Shown here: piece after piece, positions 35,745 through 45,795 of the stretch
Position numbering within the stretch: position 1 is the first letter of the stretch
How the letters are laid out: each line of letters opens with the position of its first letter
From: CAVPGP01 sp963704025
GTDB lineage: Bacteria > Actinomycetota > Thermoleophilia > Gaiellales > Gaiellaceae
DNA length: 64,000 bases
NCBI GenBank assembly: GCA_963704025.1
Contig: CAVPGP010000001.1
Location: forward strand, 1,240,001 to 1,304,000
Direction: 5' to 3'
Made by a program: the position numbers and the translations under genes
The notes under the pieces: generated by a model
Databases searched by the model: none
Seen by the model: the letters and a program-made list of their open reading frames with translations, nothing else
What the model was told of the DNA's origin: nothing

Positions 35745-36440
35745 CTAGCGCCCGGGCCCGCGTTCGGGGCCGACGATGACGACGAGTTGGCGCGGCTGTG
35801 TGCCGCCTGGCAGCGGCTTCGCGACGACGCCCAACTGGCGGGCGAGGCGCACCGCGATCGACGCGCCGCCCGGCTGGTACCAGACGGTCGTGCGGTCGTA
35901 GTCGAAGCGGTCTGCAGGCCCGACCTTCCGGATCCGGTACGCCATCGCGCCGACGCGCGTCGCCACGCGGCGCGTCCAGTCGATGTCGCCGGCGCCGTTC
36001 AGGACAGTGACGCCGATCTTCCAGGGCGGCGGCAGGTTCGGCTCGGAGGCTGCGACCACGGTCCTCGTCTGCGGGCCGCCGATGCCCGGGACGAGCACCA
36101 TCACGGCGAGCACCGAGAGCAGCGCCGCGATCGCGGCGGCGCCGATCACCCGCGCCACCGGGTTGACGCGCAGCGGGCTGCCGATCACCGGGAGGCCGGC
36201 GAGCTTCCTGGCCTCGCGCCGGTCGACGCCGAGCGCGGTCGCGTAGACGACGGCGGCGGTGATCGCGGAGCTCTGTGACGGGAAGCGGTAGAGGCGCCCC
36301 TCCTCCAGCCATTCGATCTCGTGTGTCGAGAGTCCTGAGCGGAGCGCGACCTGCTGGATCGAGAGGCGCCGGCCCGTGCGCGCCTCTGCGAGCGGCGAGG
36401 GCTCGACGTACGTGTCGAGCGGATGGACGACTTGGGTCAC
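35745..36440 (-). CDS. HTH–membrane–LytR_C protein (RodZ-like architecture)
   Basis: A 231-residue protein. The N-terminal HTH (GRRLSIQQVALRSGLSTHEI, then EWLEEGRLYRF) is followed by a single transmembrane helix (VARVIGAAAIAALLSVLAVM) and an extracytoplasmic LytR_C-like domain (KIGVTVLNGAGDIDWTRRVA, then TTVWYQPGGASIAVRLARQL). This cytoplasmic-HTH/outside-LytR_C layout is seen in cell-envelope proteins of actinobacteria. It ends an operon with the MocA-like and cyclophilin genes (4-bp overlaps). Confidence 0.8.
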   Translation of the reverse strand: MTQVVHPLDTYVEPSPLAEARTGRRLSIQQVALRSGLSTHEIEWLEEGRLYRFPSQSSAITAAVVYATALGVDRREARKLAGLPVIGSPLRVNPVARVIGAAAIAALLSVLAVMVLVPGIGGPQTRTVVAASEPNLPPPWKIGVTVLNGAGDIDWTRRVATRVGAMAYRIRKVGPADRFDYDRTTVWYQPGGASIAVRLARQLGVVAKPLPGGTQPRQLVVIVGPERGPGR

Positions 36441-36973
36441 GACTGATGCTCTTCGCTGCTGCCTGTGATGAACCTTCCCGGAAGCTCATCGGCAGAATCG
36501 ACGTCGCCTGGAGGGGGCAGGTCGTCACAGGCCACGAGCTCCGCCTCGAGCGAACGGGCGCCCGCGTCTGGGATCCCGTCCCAGACGGCTCGTGCCAGAA
36601 GAACCGGATGGAGCCGCACCCCTCCGTAGGTAGCGGCGACGACGTCGGACCCGCGTCGGCGGTACGCCACGATCACGCGGTCGATGGCACGCGGGTCGAG
36701 ATCCGGTCCGTCCGCGAGCACGACGACGGCCGCCTCGGCGGCCTGGGGCAGCGCCGCCAGCCCGCAGCGAAGCGATGCGCCCGGTCCACGCCGCCAGTCC
36801 GGGCAGCGCACCTGGCGCGCGGTCGACTCGAGCACGTGCGCGCCGGCGACGACGAGCACGTCGTCGACCGACGAGGCCCGAACCCGTTCCAGCACCGGCT
36901 CGAGGAGCAGTCGCTGCTTCGGGGTGCCGAACCGCGAGGACGCTCCCGCGGCCAGCACGACCGCGGCGATCAC
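36437..36973 (-). CDS. MocA-like nucleotidyltransferase (molybdenum cofactor cytidylyltransferase)
   Basis: A 178-residue GT-A-fold protein. The nucleotide site is MIAAVVLAAGASSRFGTPKQ, and VVVLADGPDLDPRAIDRVIV and VRLHPVLLARAVWDGIPDAG are MocA blocks, ending GDVDSADELPG. MocA adds CMP to molybdopterin to give the MCD cofactor used by the xanthine-dehydrogenase family. Such an enzyme is encoded 1 kb away, which supports the assignment. It overlaps its neighbours by 4 bp on both sides. Confidence 0.75.
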   Translation of the reverse strand: MIAAVVLAAGASSRFGTPKQRLLLEPVLERVRASSVDDVLVVAGAHVLESTARQVRCPDWRRGPGASLRCGLAALPQAAEAAVVVLADGPDLDPRAIDRVIVAYRRRGSDVVAATYGGVRLHPVLLARAVWDGIPDAGARSLEAELVACDDLPPPGDVDSADELPGRFITGSSEEHQS

Positions 36974-37674
36974 GACCGGTCGACGCGCGTGTGCAGGATC
37001 TCCACGGTACGCGTCGGCTGCTCGGTCGCGTCGCCGAGCTTTCCGATCCGGTCGACGACGTTCTTGCCGGAGACGACCTTCCCGAGGATCGCGTAGTCGG
37101 GCGGCAGCCCCCCGTCGGCCGCCGTGACGATGAAGAACTGACTCCCCGCGGTGCCCGGCGGCTCGGCCTGCGTCTTCGCCATCGCCACGACGTACTTCGA
37201 GTACGCGGCGCCCGCCTTCGGTGGGTCGAGCGTCGTGTACCCCGGGCCGCCCGTTCCGGTCGCGGTGGGGTCGCCGCCCTGGATGATGAACCCGGGCACG
37301 ATCCGGTGGAAGACGGTTCTGTCGAAGAACCCGCTCCGCGCCAGGGAGACGAACGAGGCGCCGGTCGCCGGCGCGGACTTCTGGTCGATCTCGATCGCGA
37401 ACGTGCCACAGTTCGTCTGGATCGCGACGCGGTAGGTCTTCGACGGGTCGAGCTTCTGTTTCGGGGGCTGCTGACCGCCGTCGGGCTTGGGCTTCGGCTG
37501 CGCCACGTCCTTGCAGCCGGCCGCTCCGGCGGGCTGCTCCGACGCGGTCGTTGTGGGGACGAACGTCGTGCCCGTGCTCGACGAGCTGCCGCCGCAGCCG
37601 GCGAGTGCGAGGGGTCCTGCGAGAAGTGCTGCGAGGAGTGCCGGGGCCACCGGCAGCCGACGAGCGAGCGCCAT
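36970..37674 (-). CDS. cyclophilin-type peptidyl-prolyl isomerase, lipoprotein
   Basis: A 234-residue protein. The signal peptide ends in a lipobox (PLALAGCGGSSSS), so it is anchored outside the membrane. After a Pro/Lys-rich spacer the cyclophilin domain begins (YRVAIQTNCGTFAIEIDQ) and holds the active-site block FFDRTVFHRIVPGFIIQGGD and SQFFIVTAADGGLPPDYAIL. It isomerises X-Pro bonds and helps folding of exported proteins. First gene of the three-gene minus-strand operon. Confidence 0.93.
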   Translation of the reverse strand: MALARRLPVAPALLAALLAGPLALAGCGGSSSSTGTTFVPTTTASEQPAGAAGCKDVAQPKPKPDGGQQPPKQKLDPSKTYRVAIQTNCGTFAIEIDQKSAPATGASFVSLARSGFFDRTVFHRIVPGFIIQGGDPTATGTGGPGYTTLDPPKAGAAYSKYVVAMAKTQAEPPGTAGSQFFIVTAADGGLPPDYAILGKVVSGKNVVDRIGKLGDATEQPTRTVEILHTRVDRS

Positions 37675-37801
37675 GTCCGCGTCACGTTAGCGATGGAGTC
37701 GGGCGACTGAGCCGCATCTCGAGTTTTCGCCCGGCGGTACAACGCGATCCGCGTTCGGCAGCTCCTCGACCGGGATCTTCGCGGCGGCGGCGCGTACCGG
37801 C

Positions 37802-37942
37802 GTGTCCTCGCTCGGCGACGAGGGGATCCGCCTCTGCGTCGAGGATGCCACCTCGCTGGAGGAGATCTGCCGCTCGATGGGCGACCGGCTCCTCCAGCTC
37901 GGAGCGGACGCAGCGTTTGTCGTCGTCTACGCGGCGACCTGA
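37802..37942 (+). CDS. possible 46-residue protein, low support
   Basis: A frame starting with GTG reads SSLGDEGIRLCVEDATSLEE, then ICRSMGDRLLQLGADAAFVV and TGA. The same frame is open upstream to 37688 without a start codon. Composition is protein-like rather than a shadow, but it overlaps the tail of the convergent FAD-subunit gene by 16 bp. It may be the remnant of a longer gene. Not recognised. Confidence 0.25.
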   Translation: MSSLGDEGIRLCVEDATSLEEICRSMGDRLLQLGADAAFVVVYAAT

Positions 37943-38775
37943 GCGCGCGCGCGCTCGACGAGCGCCTTCGCGATCGGAAGCTTGTACGCGTTGCGCGGCA
38001 GCGGCGTCGCGTCGTCAAGCGAGGAGAGCAGCCACGGAACCGGCGCAACGCCCGCGAGCGCGACCCGCACCTCGGAGCCGAACCGGGCCGCTGCCACGCC
38101 GACGATCGCAAACGCCCAGCGCTTGCGGTCCATCGCCTTCAGGTACACGGACGCATCGGGCGTCGGCACGTCCAGCTCGAGGATCAGCTCGCCGGGCTCG
38201 AGCGTCGTCATCGTGCGGTGCTCGTCGTCCGGAACCCGGTACAGCTCGTCGATCGGGAGCTCCCTCCGGCTCGTGCGGATCGTCGAGCCGAGTGCGAGCA
38301 GCGCCGCGGCGGGATCGGATGGGTGCGCCGAGGCGCAGTAGTTGTTGGCGAAGATCGCGTGCTCGCGGTGCTCTCCGTCGCGGGCGTGGCACTCGGCGCC
38401 GCCGTGGAGGCGGCACGGGAACTTGAGCCGCCAGTACCAGCAGCGCGTCTCCTGGAGCAGATTGCCGGCGATCGAGCCCATGTTCCGGAGCTGGGGGGAG
38501 GCGGTGAGGCGGGAGGCCTCGCGGAGCGCGTCCGGGACCTGCTCGTCGGCCTCGAGCTCGGCGAGCGTTGTGGCGGCGCCGACGGTGACCCATGGGTACC
38601 TGTGGGCCGGGGTAGGGGTACCTATGTGTAACCCGCGCGGGACGATGTCGCGCACATCTGCAAGCCGCGTGGCGTCCACCAGCCCGTCGCGAAGCAGCGG
38701 CACGAGCTCGGTTCCGCCGAGCAGCGGCCGGGCGCCGTCCAGCTCGTCGACGCTAGACGGTCGTAGGAGCTCCAC
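37927..38775 (-). CDS. xanthine-dehydrogenase-family FAD-binding (medium) subunit
   Basis: A 282-residue protein starting with GTG (ELLRPSSVDELDGARPLL). The FAD-binding motifs are GGTELVPLLRDG and SPQLRNMGSIAGNLLQETRC. Between them and the C-terminal CO_deh_flav_C domain are RCWYWRLKFPC, AECHARDGEH and NYCASAHPSD, four cysteines placed as in E. coli PaoB/YagS, where they hold a [4Fe-4S] cluster. It passes electrons from the molybdenum subunit to its acceptor. Its GTG overlaps the end of the large-subunit gene by 23 bp. Confidence 0.88.
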   Translation of the reverse strand: MELLRPSSVDELDGARPLLGGTELVPLLRDGLVDATRLADVRDIVPRGLHIGTPTPAHRYPWVTVGAATTLAELEADEQVPDALREASRLTASPQLRNMGSIAGNLLQETRCWYWRLKFPCRLHGGAECHARDGEHREHAIFANNYCASAHPSDPAAALLALGSTIRTSRRELPIDELYRVPDDEHRTMTTLEPGELILELDVPTPDASVYLKAMDRKRWAFAIVGVAAARFGSEVRVALAGVAPVPWLLSSLDDATPLPRNAYKLPIAKALVERARAQVAA

Positions 38776-41023
38776 GCTCGCCTCGCTCGCGGGCCCGTTG
38801 CTCGGCCTCGTGCAGCGCCCGGAGCATCTCCTCGCGCGAGATCGGCAGCGAGCGCACGTCCGCGCCGGTCGCGTCGCGGATCGCATTGGCGATCGCCGCC
38901 GCGACCGGGACGATGGGCGGCTCGCCGAGCCCCTTCGAGCCGAGGTTCGTCAGCTGCGCGTCTGGAATGTCCACCAGCTCGCTGACGATCTCGGGCACGT
39001 CGGCGATCGTCGGCATGCGATACGCGTCGAGCGTCTGGGTCAAGACGACGCCGGTCGCCGGATCGAGCAGCCGTTGCTCGGAGAGCGTGTGGCCGATCCC
39101 CTGGATGATCCCGCCCTCCACCTGGCTCGACGCGCCGAGCGGGTTGATGACGCGGCCCACGTCGTGGATCGCGGCGACCCGGTCGACGCGCACCTCGCCC
39201 GTCTCGATGTCGACCGCCACCTCGGCCACCTGCACGCCGAAGGTCAGCACCTGCATTCCTGTCGGGTTCGGCCCGCGCGCCCCCCGGCCGAGGATCTGCG
39301 CGTCCTCCAGGATCTCGAGCACCTCTTCGAGCGGCCACGAGTCCCCGTCGGCCGCCACGATCCGCCCGCCCGTGACGGCGAGGGCCGTCTCCTCCTTGCC
39401 GTACCTCTGGGCGGCGATCTCGATGATCTGGCGCTTGGCGTCCGCGGCAGCCGCGCGGACCGCAGGACCCATCGACGGCGTCGTCGACGACCCGGCGGAG
39501 ATCGCCGCGTAGGGGCCGCGGGACGTGTCCCCCACGGAGACCCGGACGGCGTCGAGCGCGACGCCCAGCTCCTCGGCCGCGATCTGCGCCATTGCGGTGC
39601 GCGTGCCGGTGCCGATGTCCTGCATCGCCGTCACGACCTGAGCCCGGCCGTCGGCGCCGACGCGCACCCAGGCGTACGAAGGCGGGCCGCCGCCGCCGTA
39701 CCAGATCTGGCTCGCCATGCCGACGCCGTGCCGCCACGCCCCCTCGCTCCGCGCGCGTACGGCATGGCGCCGGGCCCAGTGCGGCTCGGCGCGCCGGTAG
39801 CACTCGAGCAGGTTCTTCGAAGAGAAAGGCCGTCCGTCCGATGCGTCGCGGTCGGTGTGATTGCGGCGCCGCAGCTCCAGCGGGTCGAGCTCGAGCTTCG
39901 CCGCCAGCTCGTCGAGCAGGCACTCGAGCCCGAAGGTCCCCTCGACGAAGCCCGGTGCACGGAACGCCTTCATCGGCGGTGTGTTCAGCTTCGCCCCGTA
40001 TTCGACGGTCTCGACGTTCTCGCAGGCGTAGAGCATCTTCATCGGGCCGGCGGTAGACGCCAGCCAGCCGCTCCAGCCGACCGAGGCGGTGAACTCGCCG
40101 CCAAGCGCGACGATCGTCCCGTCCGAGCGCGCACCGACCTTCAGGCGCTGGATCGTCGCGTTGCGGTTTCCTGCGGCGATGTTCTCCTCCCGCCGCGTCA
40201 GCGCGCAGCGCACGGGGCGGCCGGTGCGCCTGGCGAGCTCGGCGGCGGCGAAGGTGTACTCGTCCGGGTCGTTCTTCGAGCCGAAGCCGCCGCCCATGAA
40301 CTCGCAGACGACGCGCACCTTGTCCGGCGGGAGCTCCAGCTGAGACGCCACCGCGTCGCGGATGCCCCAGATGTACTGCGTCGAGATGTAGACGTGCAGC
40401 TCGTCGCCCTGCCACTCGCAGATCGCCTGGTGCGTCTCCAGCGAGTTGTGCATCACGGTCTGCGTGCGGTACTCCGCCTCGACGGTGACGTCGGCTTCGG
40501 CGTACGCTCGTTCGAAGTCGCCGCGGGAGGAGCGCCTCGGCTGCTCGGTGAGCTGCCCTCGCGCGACTGCGTCCTCCGGGTCGAGCACCGGCTCGAGAAC
40601 CTCCCAGTCGACCTCGATCAGCCGGAGCGCCGCGCGCGCCTGCCCGTGTGTGTCCGCGCAGATCGCGGCGACGGGGGCCCCCTGCCAGCCGGCGAGGGCG
40701 TCGAGCTGCTTCACCTCGCCGGGGCCGAGCACCCCGCGCACGCCCGGCGCCGCGAGCGCCGGACGGAGGTCGATCGTGCGCACGCGCGCGTGGGCGTGCG
40801 GAGAGCGGAGGATCGCGGCGTGCAGCATCCCCGGCAGCGTCACGTCCGCTGTGTAGCGGGCCTCGCCGCGGGCGCGCTCCAGGCCCGTGATCCTCGTCGC
40901 CGGCCGGCCCACCGTCTCGAGCGGTCCAACGGGCCACTGCTCGAGCGCGTCCTCCTCGACGACGAGCCAGAGTTCCTCGTAGCGCCCCTCGACCTCCTTC
41001 TCGGTGCGGATCAGTCGCGCCAA
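38753..41023 (-). CDS. xanthine-dehydrogenase-family molybdenum (large) subunit
   Basis: About 756 residues. The catalytic molybdopterin-binding subunit, hydroxylating a heterocycle or aldehyde. Blocks: RVVCEFMGGGFGSKNDPDEY, PPMKAFRAPGFVEGTFGLEC, QDIGTGTRTAMAQIAAEELG and, near the end, NLGSKGLGEPPIVPVAAAIA containing the catalytic Glu (GEPP). The start is a TTG at 41023, overlapping the stop of the [2Fe-2S] gene. Substrate class is not clear; aldehyde or purine-like compounds are typical for this subfamily. Confidence 0.92.
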   Translation of the reverse strand: MARLIRTEKEVEGRYEELWLVVEEDALEQWPVGPLETVGRPATRITGLERARGEARYTADVTLPGMLHAAILRSPHAHARVRTIDLRPALAAPGVRGVLGPGEVKQLDALAGWQGAPVAAICADTHGQARAALRLIEVDWEVLEPVLDPEDAVARGQLTEQPRRSSRGDFERAYAEADVTVEAEYRTQTVMHNSLETHQAICEWQGDELHVYISTQYIWGIRDAVASQLELPPDKVRVVCEFMGGGFGSKNDPDEYTFAAAELARRTGRPVRCALTRREENIAAGNRNATIQRLKVGARSDGTIVALGGEFTASVGWSGWLASTAGPMKMLYACENVETVEYGAKLNTPPMKAFRAPGFVEGTFGLECLLDELAAKLELDPLELRRRNHTDRDASDGRPFSSKNLLECYRRAEPHWARRHAVRARSEGAWRHGVGMASQIWYGGGGPPSYAWVRVGADGRAQVVTAMQDIGTGTRTAMAQIAAEELGVALDAVRVSVGDTSRGPYAAISAGSSTTPSMGPAVRAAAADAKRQIIEIAAQRYGKEETALAVTGGRIVAADGDSWPLEEVLEILEDAQILGRGARGPNPTGMQVLTFGVQVAEVAVDIETGEVRVDRVAAIHDVGRVINPLGASSQVEGGIIQGIGHTLSEQRLLDPATGVVLTQTLDAYRMPTIADVPEIVSELVDIPDAQLTNLGSKGLGEPPIVPVAAAIANAIRDATGADVRSLPISREEMLRALHEAEQRARERGERGAPTTV

Positions 41024-41430
41024 TGCAGGATGGCCTCCTCGATCTTCGGATAGGCGCCGCAGCGGCAGATGTTCCCGGCCATGCGGTGCCGGATCTCGTC
41101 GCGGCTCGGCTCGGGCGACGACTCGACGAGCGCGGCGGCCGAGACGATCTGGCCGGGGGTGCAGAAGCCGCACTGGAGCGCGTCGTGCCGGACGAACGAC
41201 TCGACCAGCGGATGCTCGCGCAGCCCTTCGATCGTCGTCACCTCGCCCTCGACGGTGTGGACGAGCGTGATGCACGAGAGCGTCGGCAGCCCGTCGACGA
41301 GCACCGTGCACGCGCCGCAGTGCCCCTCGTTGCAGGCGATCTTCGTCCCCGTCAGGCCGAGCTCGGACCGCAGCACCTCGGCGAGCCCGCGCCCGACCGG
41401 CGCGTCGACCGAATACGTCTCGCCGTTCAC
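41011..41430 (-). CDS. xanthine-dehydrogenase-family [2Fe-2S] (small) subunit
   Basis: A 139-residue protein. The first cluster is plant-ferredoxin type (KIACNEGHCGACTVLVDG, then SC); the second is in LQCGFCTPGQIV and NICRCGAYPKIEEAI. It passes electrons from Mo to FAD. Start with GTG. It is the first of three coupled genes of the complex; the amidohydrolase ends 7 bp upstream on the same strand, so all four likely form one operon. Confidence 0.93.
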   Translation of the reverse strand: MNGETYSVDAPVGRGLAEVLRSELGLTGTKIACNEGHCGACTVLVDGLPTLSCITLVHTVEGEVTTIEGLREHPLVESFVRHDALQCGFCTPGQIVSAAALVESSPEPSRDEIRHRMAGNICRCGAYPKIEEAILHWRD

Positions 41431-41437
41431 GCGCAGC

Positions 41438-42580
41438 TCAGGCAGCGCTCGTCACCGCCAGAACGTCCGCCAGGTGCAGGAGGCTGAACGTCGCCCGGAA
41501 GGCGGGGACGCGCTCCTCGTCCGGGATCTCCGGGAAGGCGAGCCAAAGGTCGCGGGCCGACTCAATCAGCTCGGCGATGTCGTTGATCTCCGCGACGCCG
41601 TTGCGCTCGCCGCAGGTGTTGAGCGCGAGGCCGATGACGCCGATCGTGTCGGCCTGCCTGGTCCAGAGCAACGGCGTCGCCATCGAGAGGTACTGGTGCA
41701 CGCGGGCGAGCTGCATCGGCTGGGCCAGCGTGTCCGAGCCGCGCGGCCGGGTCGGCTCGAGCGGCGGCTCCCCGTCGGCGATGCGGGCGGCGTTGCCCCA
41801 GAGCATGGCCTCGATCTGCGCGTCGTCGAAACCGGCGAAGCGCGCAGTGCGCAGGGCGATCCAGAGCGAGTTCGGCTGCCGGCCGTACGGATAGTCCGAC
41901 GCGTAGACAACCTGCTCGGGCGAGACCAGCCGGTGGAAGTCGAGCAGGTCGACCGGGCTCCACGTGGACGTGTCGAAGAAGACGCCTGCCCTGCCCGCGA
42001 AGTTCCGGGCGAGCGCGGCGAGGTCGGCGATGCCCGCGTGGGCGATGATCAGCTGCGCCTCGGGATGGCGCTCCACCAGTCGGCCGAGGCCGTCGGCGAT
42101 CGGCGGGAGCCCGCGGCCGCCGTGGATCAGGATCGGCACGCGGCGCTCGGCGGCGATCGCGAACACGGGCTCGAGGCGTTCGTCGTCGGCCAGGAACTTC
42201 TGCGCCCGCGGATGCAGCTTGATCCCGCGGGCGCCCAGGGCGAGCGCGCGCTCGGCCTCCTGGACGGGCGACTCGGAGAGATCGAGTCGCACGAACGGGA
42301 TCAGCCGGTCGGGCGCCCCGGCCGCGAAGGCGAGCGTCCGGTCGTTGGCGGCGGTGAAGGCAGGGTGCCGGTCCGGCTCGTCGAGGCAGAACATGAAGGC
42401 GCGCTCCACGCCGTATCGGTCCATGGTCGTGAGCAGCTCCTCCGGCCTGCCGACGAAGCCGTCGATGTCGGTGCCCAGGTGGACGTGCGCGTCGAAGATC
42501 TGCGTCTCGCCGGGAATCAGCGTGCGCAGCTCGCGCTCGTAACGCTCCAGAAGGATGCGCGCACGCTCGATTGCGTTCAC
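41438..42580 (-). CDS. amidohydrolase-2 family metal-dependent hydrolase
   Basis: A 380-residue TIM-barrel hydrolase. The HxH motif is IFDAHVHLGTDIDG; further ligands are the Lys-His in ALGARGIKLHPRAQKF, HGGRGLP and AHAGIADLAALA, and the Asp in VVYASDYPYGRQ. Amidohydro_2 enzymes are decarboxylases or hydrolases of ring-cleavage products. Placement directly before a xanthine-dehydrogenase-type complex suggests both act on the same compound, for example a heterocycle. Divergent from the M24 peptidase gene. Confidence 0.85.
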   Translation of the reverse strand: MNAIERARILLERYERELRTLIPGETQIFDAHVHLGTDIDGFVGRPEELLTTMDRYGVERAFMFCLDEPDRHPAFTAANDRTLAFAAGAPDRLIPFVRLDLSESPVQEAERALALGARGIKLHPRAQKFLADDERLEPVFAIAAERRVPILIHGGRGLPPIADGLGRLVERHPEAQLIIAHAGIADLAALARNFAGRAGVFFDTSTWSPVDLLDFHRLVSPEQVVYASDYPYGRQPNSLWIALRTARFAGFDDAQIEAMLWGNAARIADGEPPLEPTRPRGSDTLAQPMQLARVHQYLSMATPLLWTRQADTIGVIGLALNTCGERNGVAEINDIAELIESARDLWLAFPEIPDEERVPAFRATFSLLHLADVLAVTSAA

Positions 42581-42636
42581 GGATGGAGTCTAGGCACGCG
42601 CGCCTCTCCCGCGCGCATGGTTAGACTCGCCCGGCG

Positions 42637-43773
42637 ATGCCGGACGTCGTCATTCACGCGGACACGGTGCGCTCGCCGGAGCTGCGCCACGAGGTCGCCA
42701 TCGGGATCCCCGACCCGTTTCTCTACGTCGAGAAGGACGGAGTGAAGCACGTGGTCATCGGATCGATGGAGATCCCCCGTCTCGAGGAGCTCGACGGCCT
42801 CGTCTGCCACCCGGTGGAGGAGTTCGGCAGCGACGAGCTGGTCGCGGCCGGGCTCGAGTACAAGGAGCTTCGCACCGAGGTCGCCGTCCGGGCGGTGCAG
42901 CAGCTCGGGGTCGCGAATGCCGTCGTGCCGGAGGCGTTTCCGCTCTTCCTCGCCGATCGGCTCCGGGCCGCCGGCGTCGAGCTGGACGTGGACGGGGAGT
43001 TCTTCGACGGAAGGCGGCGCGCCAAGAACGAGGCGGAGCTGCTCGGCATTCGCCGCGCCCAGCACGCCGCCGAGGAGGGAATGCGCGCGGCCGCTGCGCT
43101 GCTGCGGACGGCCGAGTCGGACGGCCACATGCTCCGGATCGACGGCGACGCCCTCACGGCCGAGCGGATCAAGGTGGCGATCGCGGAGGCATTTCTCGCG
43201 AACAGCGCCAACGCGGACGAGTTCATCGTCTCGCACGGCCCGCAGTCCGCGATCGGCCACCACATGGGCGAGGGGCCGATCCGGCCCGGCGAGGCGATCG
43301 TGATCGACCTCTGGCCGCGGGACAACGAATCCGCCTGCTTCGCCGACATGACGCGCACGTTCGCGGTCGGGGACGTCCCGGACGAGCTGCGCGAGTGGCA
43401 CCGGCTGACGAAGGAGGCACTCGACGCCTGCATCGGGCGAATCGCGGCAGGCGTTCCGGGCCGCGAGATCTTCGACATCGCCTGCGACATCTACGAGCAG
43501 GCCGGCTTCCCGACCCAGCGCACGAAGGAGCCCGGAAAGCCGCTGGAGAACGGCTTCTACCACGGGCTCGGCCACGGCGTCGGGCTCGAGGTGCACGAGG
43601 CTCCGGGGATGGGCCTCGCCTCGAAGCACGCGCTGGCGGCCGGCGACGTCGTCACGGTCGAGCCGGGCCTCTACCGGCAGGGCTTCGGCGGCGTCCGGCT
43701 CGAGGACCTCGTCCTCGTCACGCAGCACGGCGCCGAGAACCTGACCCAGTTCCCGTACGACCTCTCGCCGTAG
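42637..43773 (+). CDS. M24 family metallopeptidase (Xaa-Pro aminopeptidase-like)
   Basis: A 378-residue pita-bread-fold enzyme with an N-terminal creatinase-like domain. Metal ligands: VIDLWPRDNES and CFADMTRTF (two Asp), YHGLGHGVGLEVHEAPGMG (His), VTVEPGLY and VRLEDLVLVT (two Glu). It removes N-terminal residues before proline. No signal peptide, so cytoplasmic. It precedes acs by 24 bp on the same strand. Confidence 0.9.
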   Translation: MPDVVIHADTVRSPELRHEVAIGIPDPFLYVEKDGVKHVVIGSMEIPRLEELDGLVCHPVEEFGSDELVAAGLEYKELRTEVAVRAVQQLGVANAVVPEAFPLFLADRLRAAGVELDVDGEFFDGRRRAKNEAELLGIRRAQHAAEEGMRAAAALLRTAESDGHMLRIDGDALTAERIKVAIAEAFLANSANADEFIVSHGPQSAIGHHMGEGPIRPGEAIVIDLWPRDNESACFADMTRTFAVGDVPDELREWHRLTKEALDACIGRIAAGVPGREIFDIACDIYEQAGFPTQRTKEPGKPLENGFYHGLGHGVGLEVHEAPGMGLASKHALAAGDVVTVEPGLYRQGFGGVRLEDLVLVTQHGAENLTQFPYDLSP

Positions 43774-43797
43774 CGGCGCAGTGGTCAGAATCGCCCC

Positions 43798-45741
<1,944 letters not shown>

Positions 45742-45746
45742 GCCCT

Positions 45747-45774
45747 CGCGGCCGGCTGCGCTCAGCCGGCCGCG
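45747..45774. terminator. bidirectional hairpin terminator
   Basis: cgcggccggct and agccggccgcg are perfectly complementary over 11 bp with a 6-base loop. The hairpin lies between the end of acs and the end of the convergent secreted-protein gene and can serve both. Confidence 0.8.
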
Positions 45775-45795
45775 TAGGTCGGGCCGCTCGGCTGC

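Noticed and set aside
38342..41053. Plus-strand open frame of about 900 codons antisense to the xanthine-dehydrogenase subunits
   Set aside because: Antisense shadow: the minus strand shows complete molybdenum and FAD motifs; the plus frame has none and has shadow composition.
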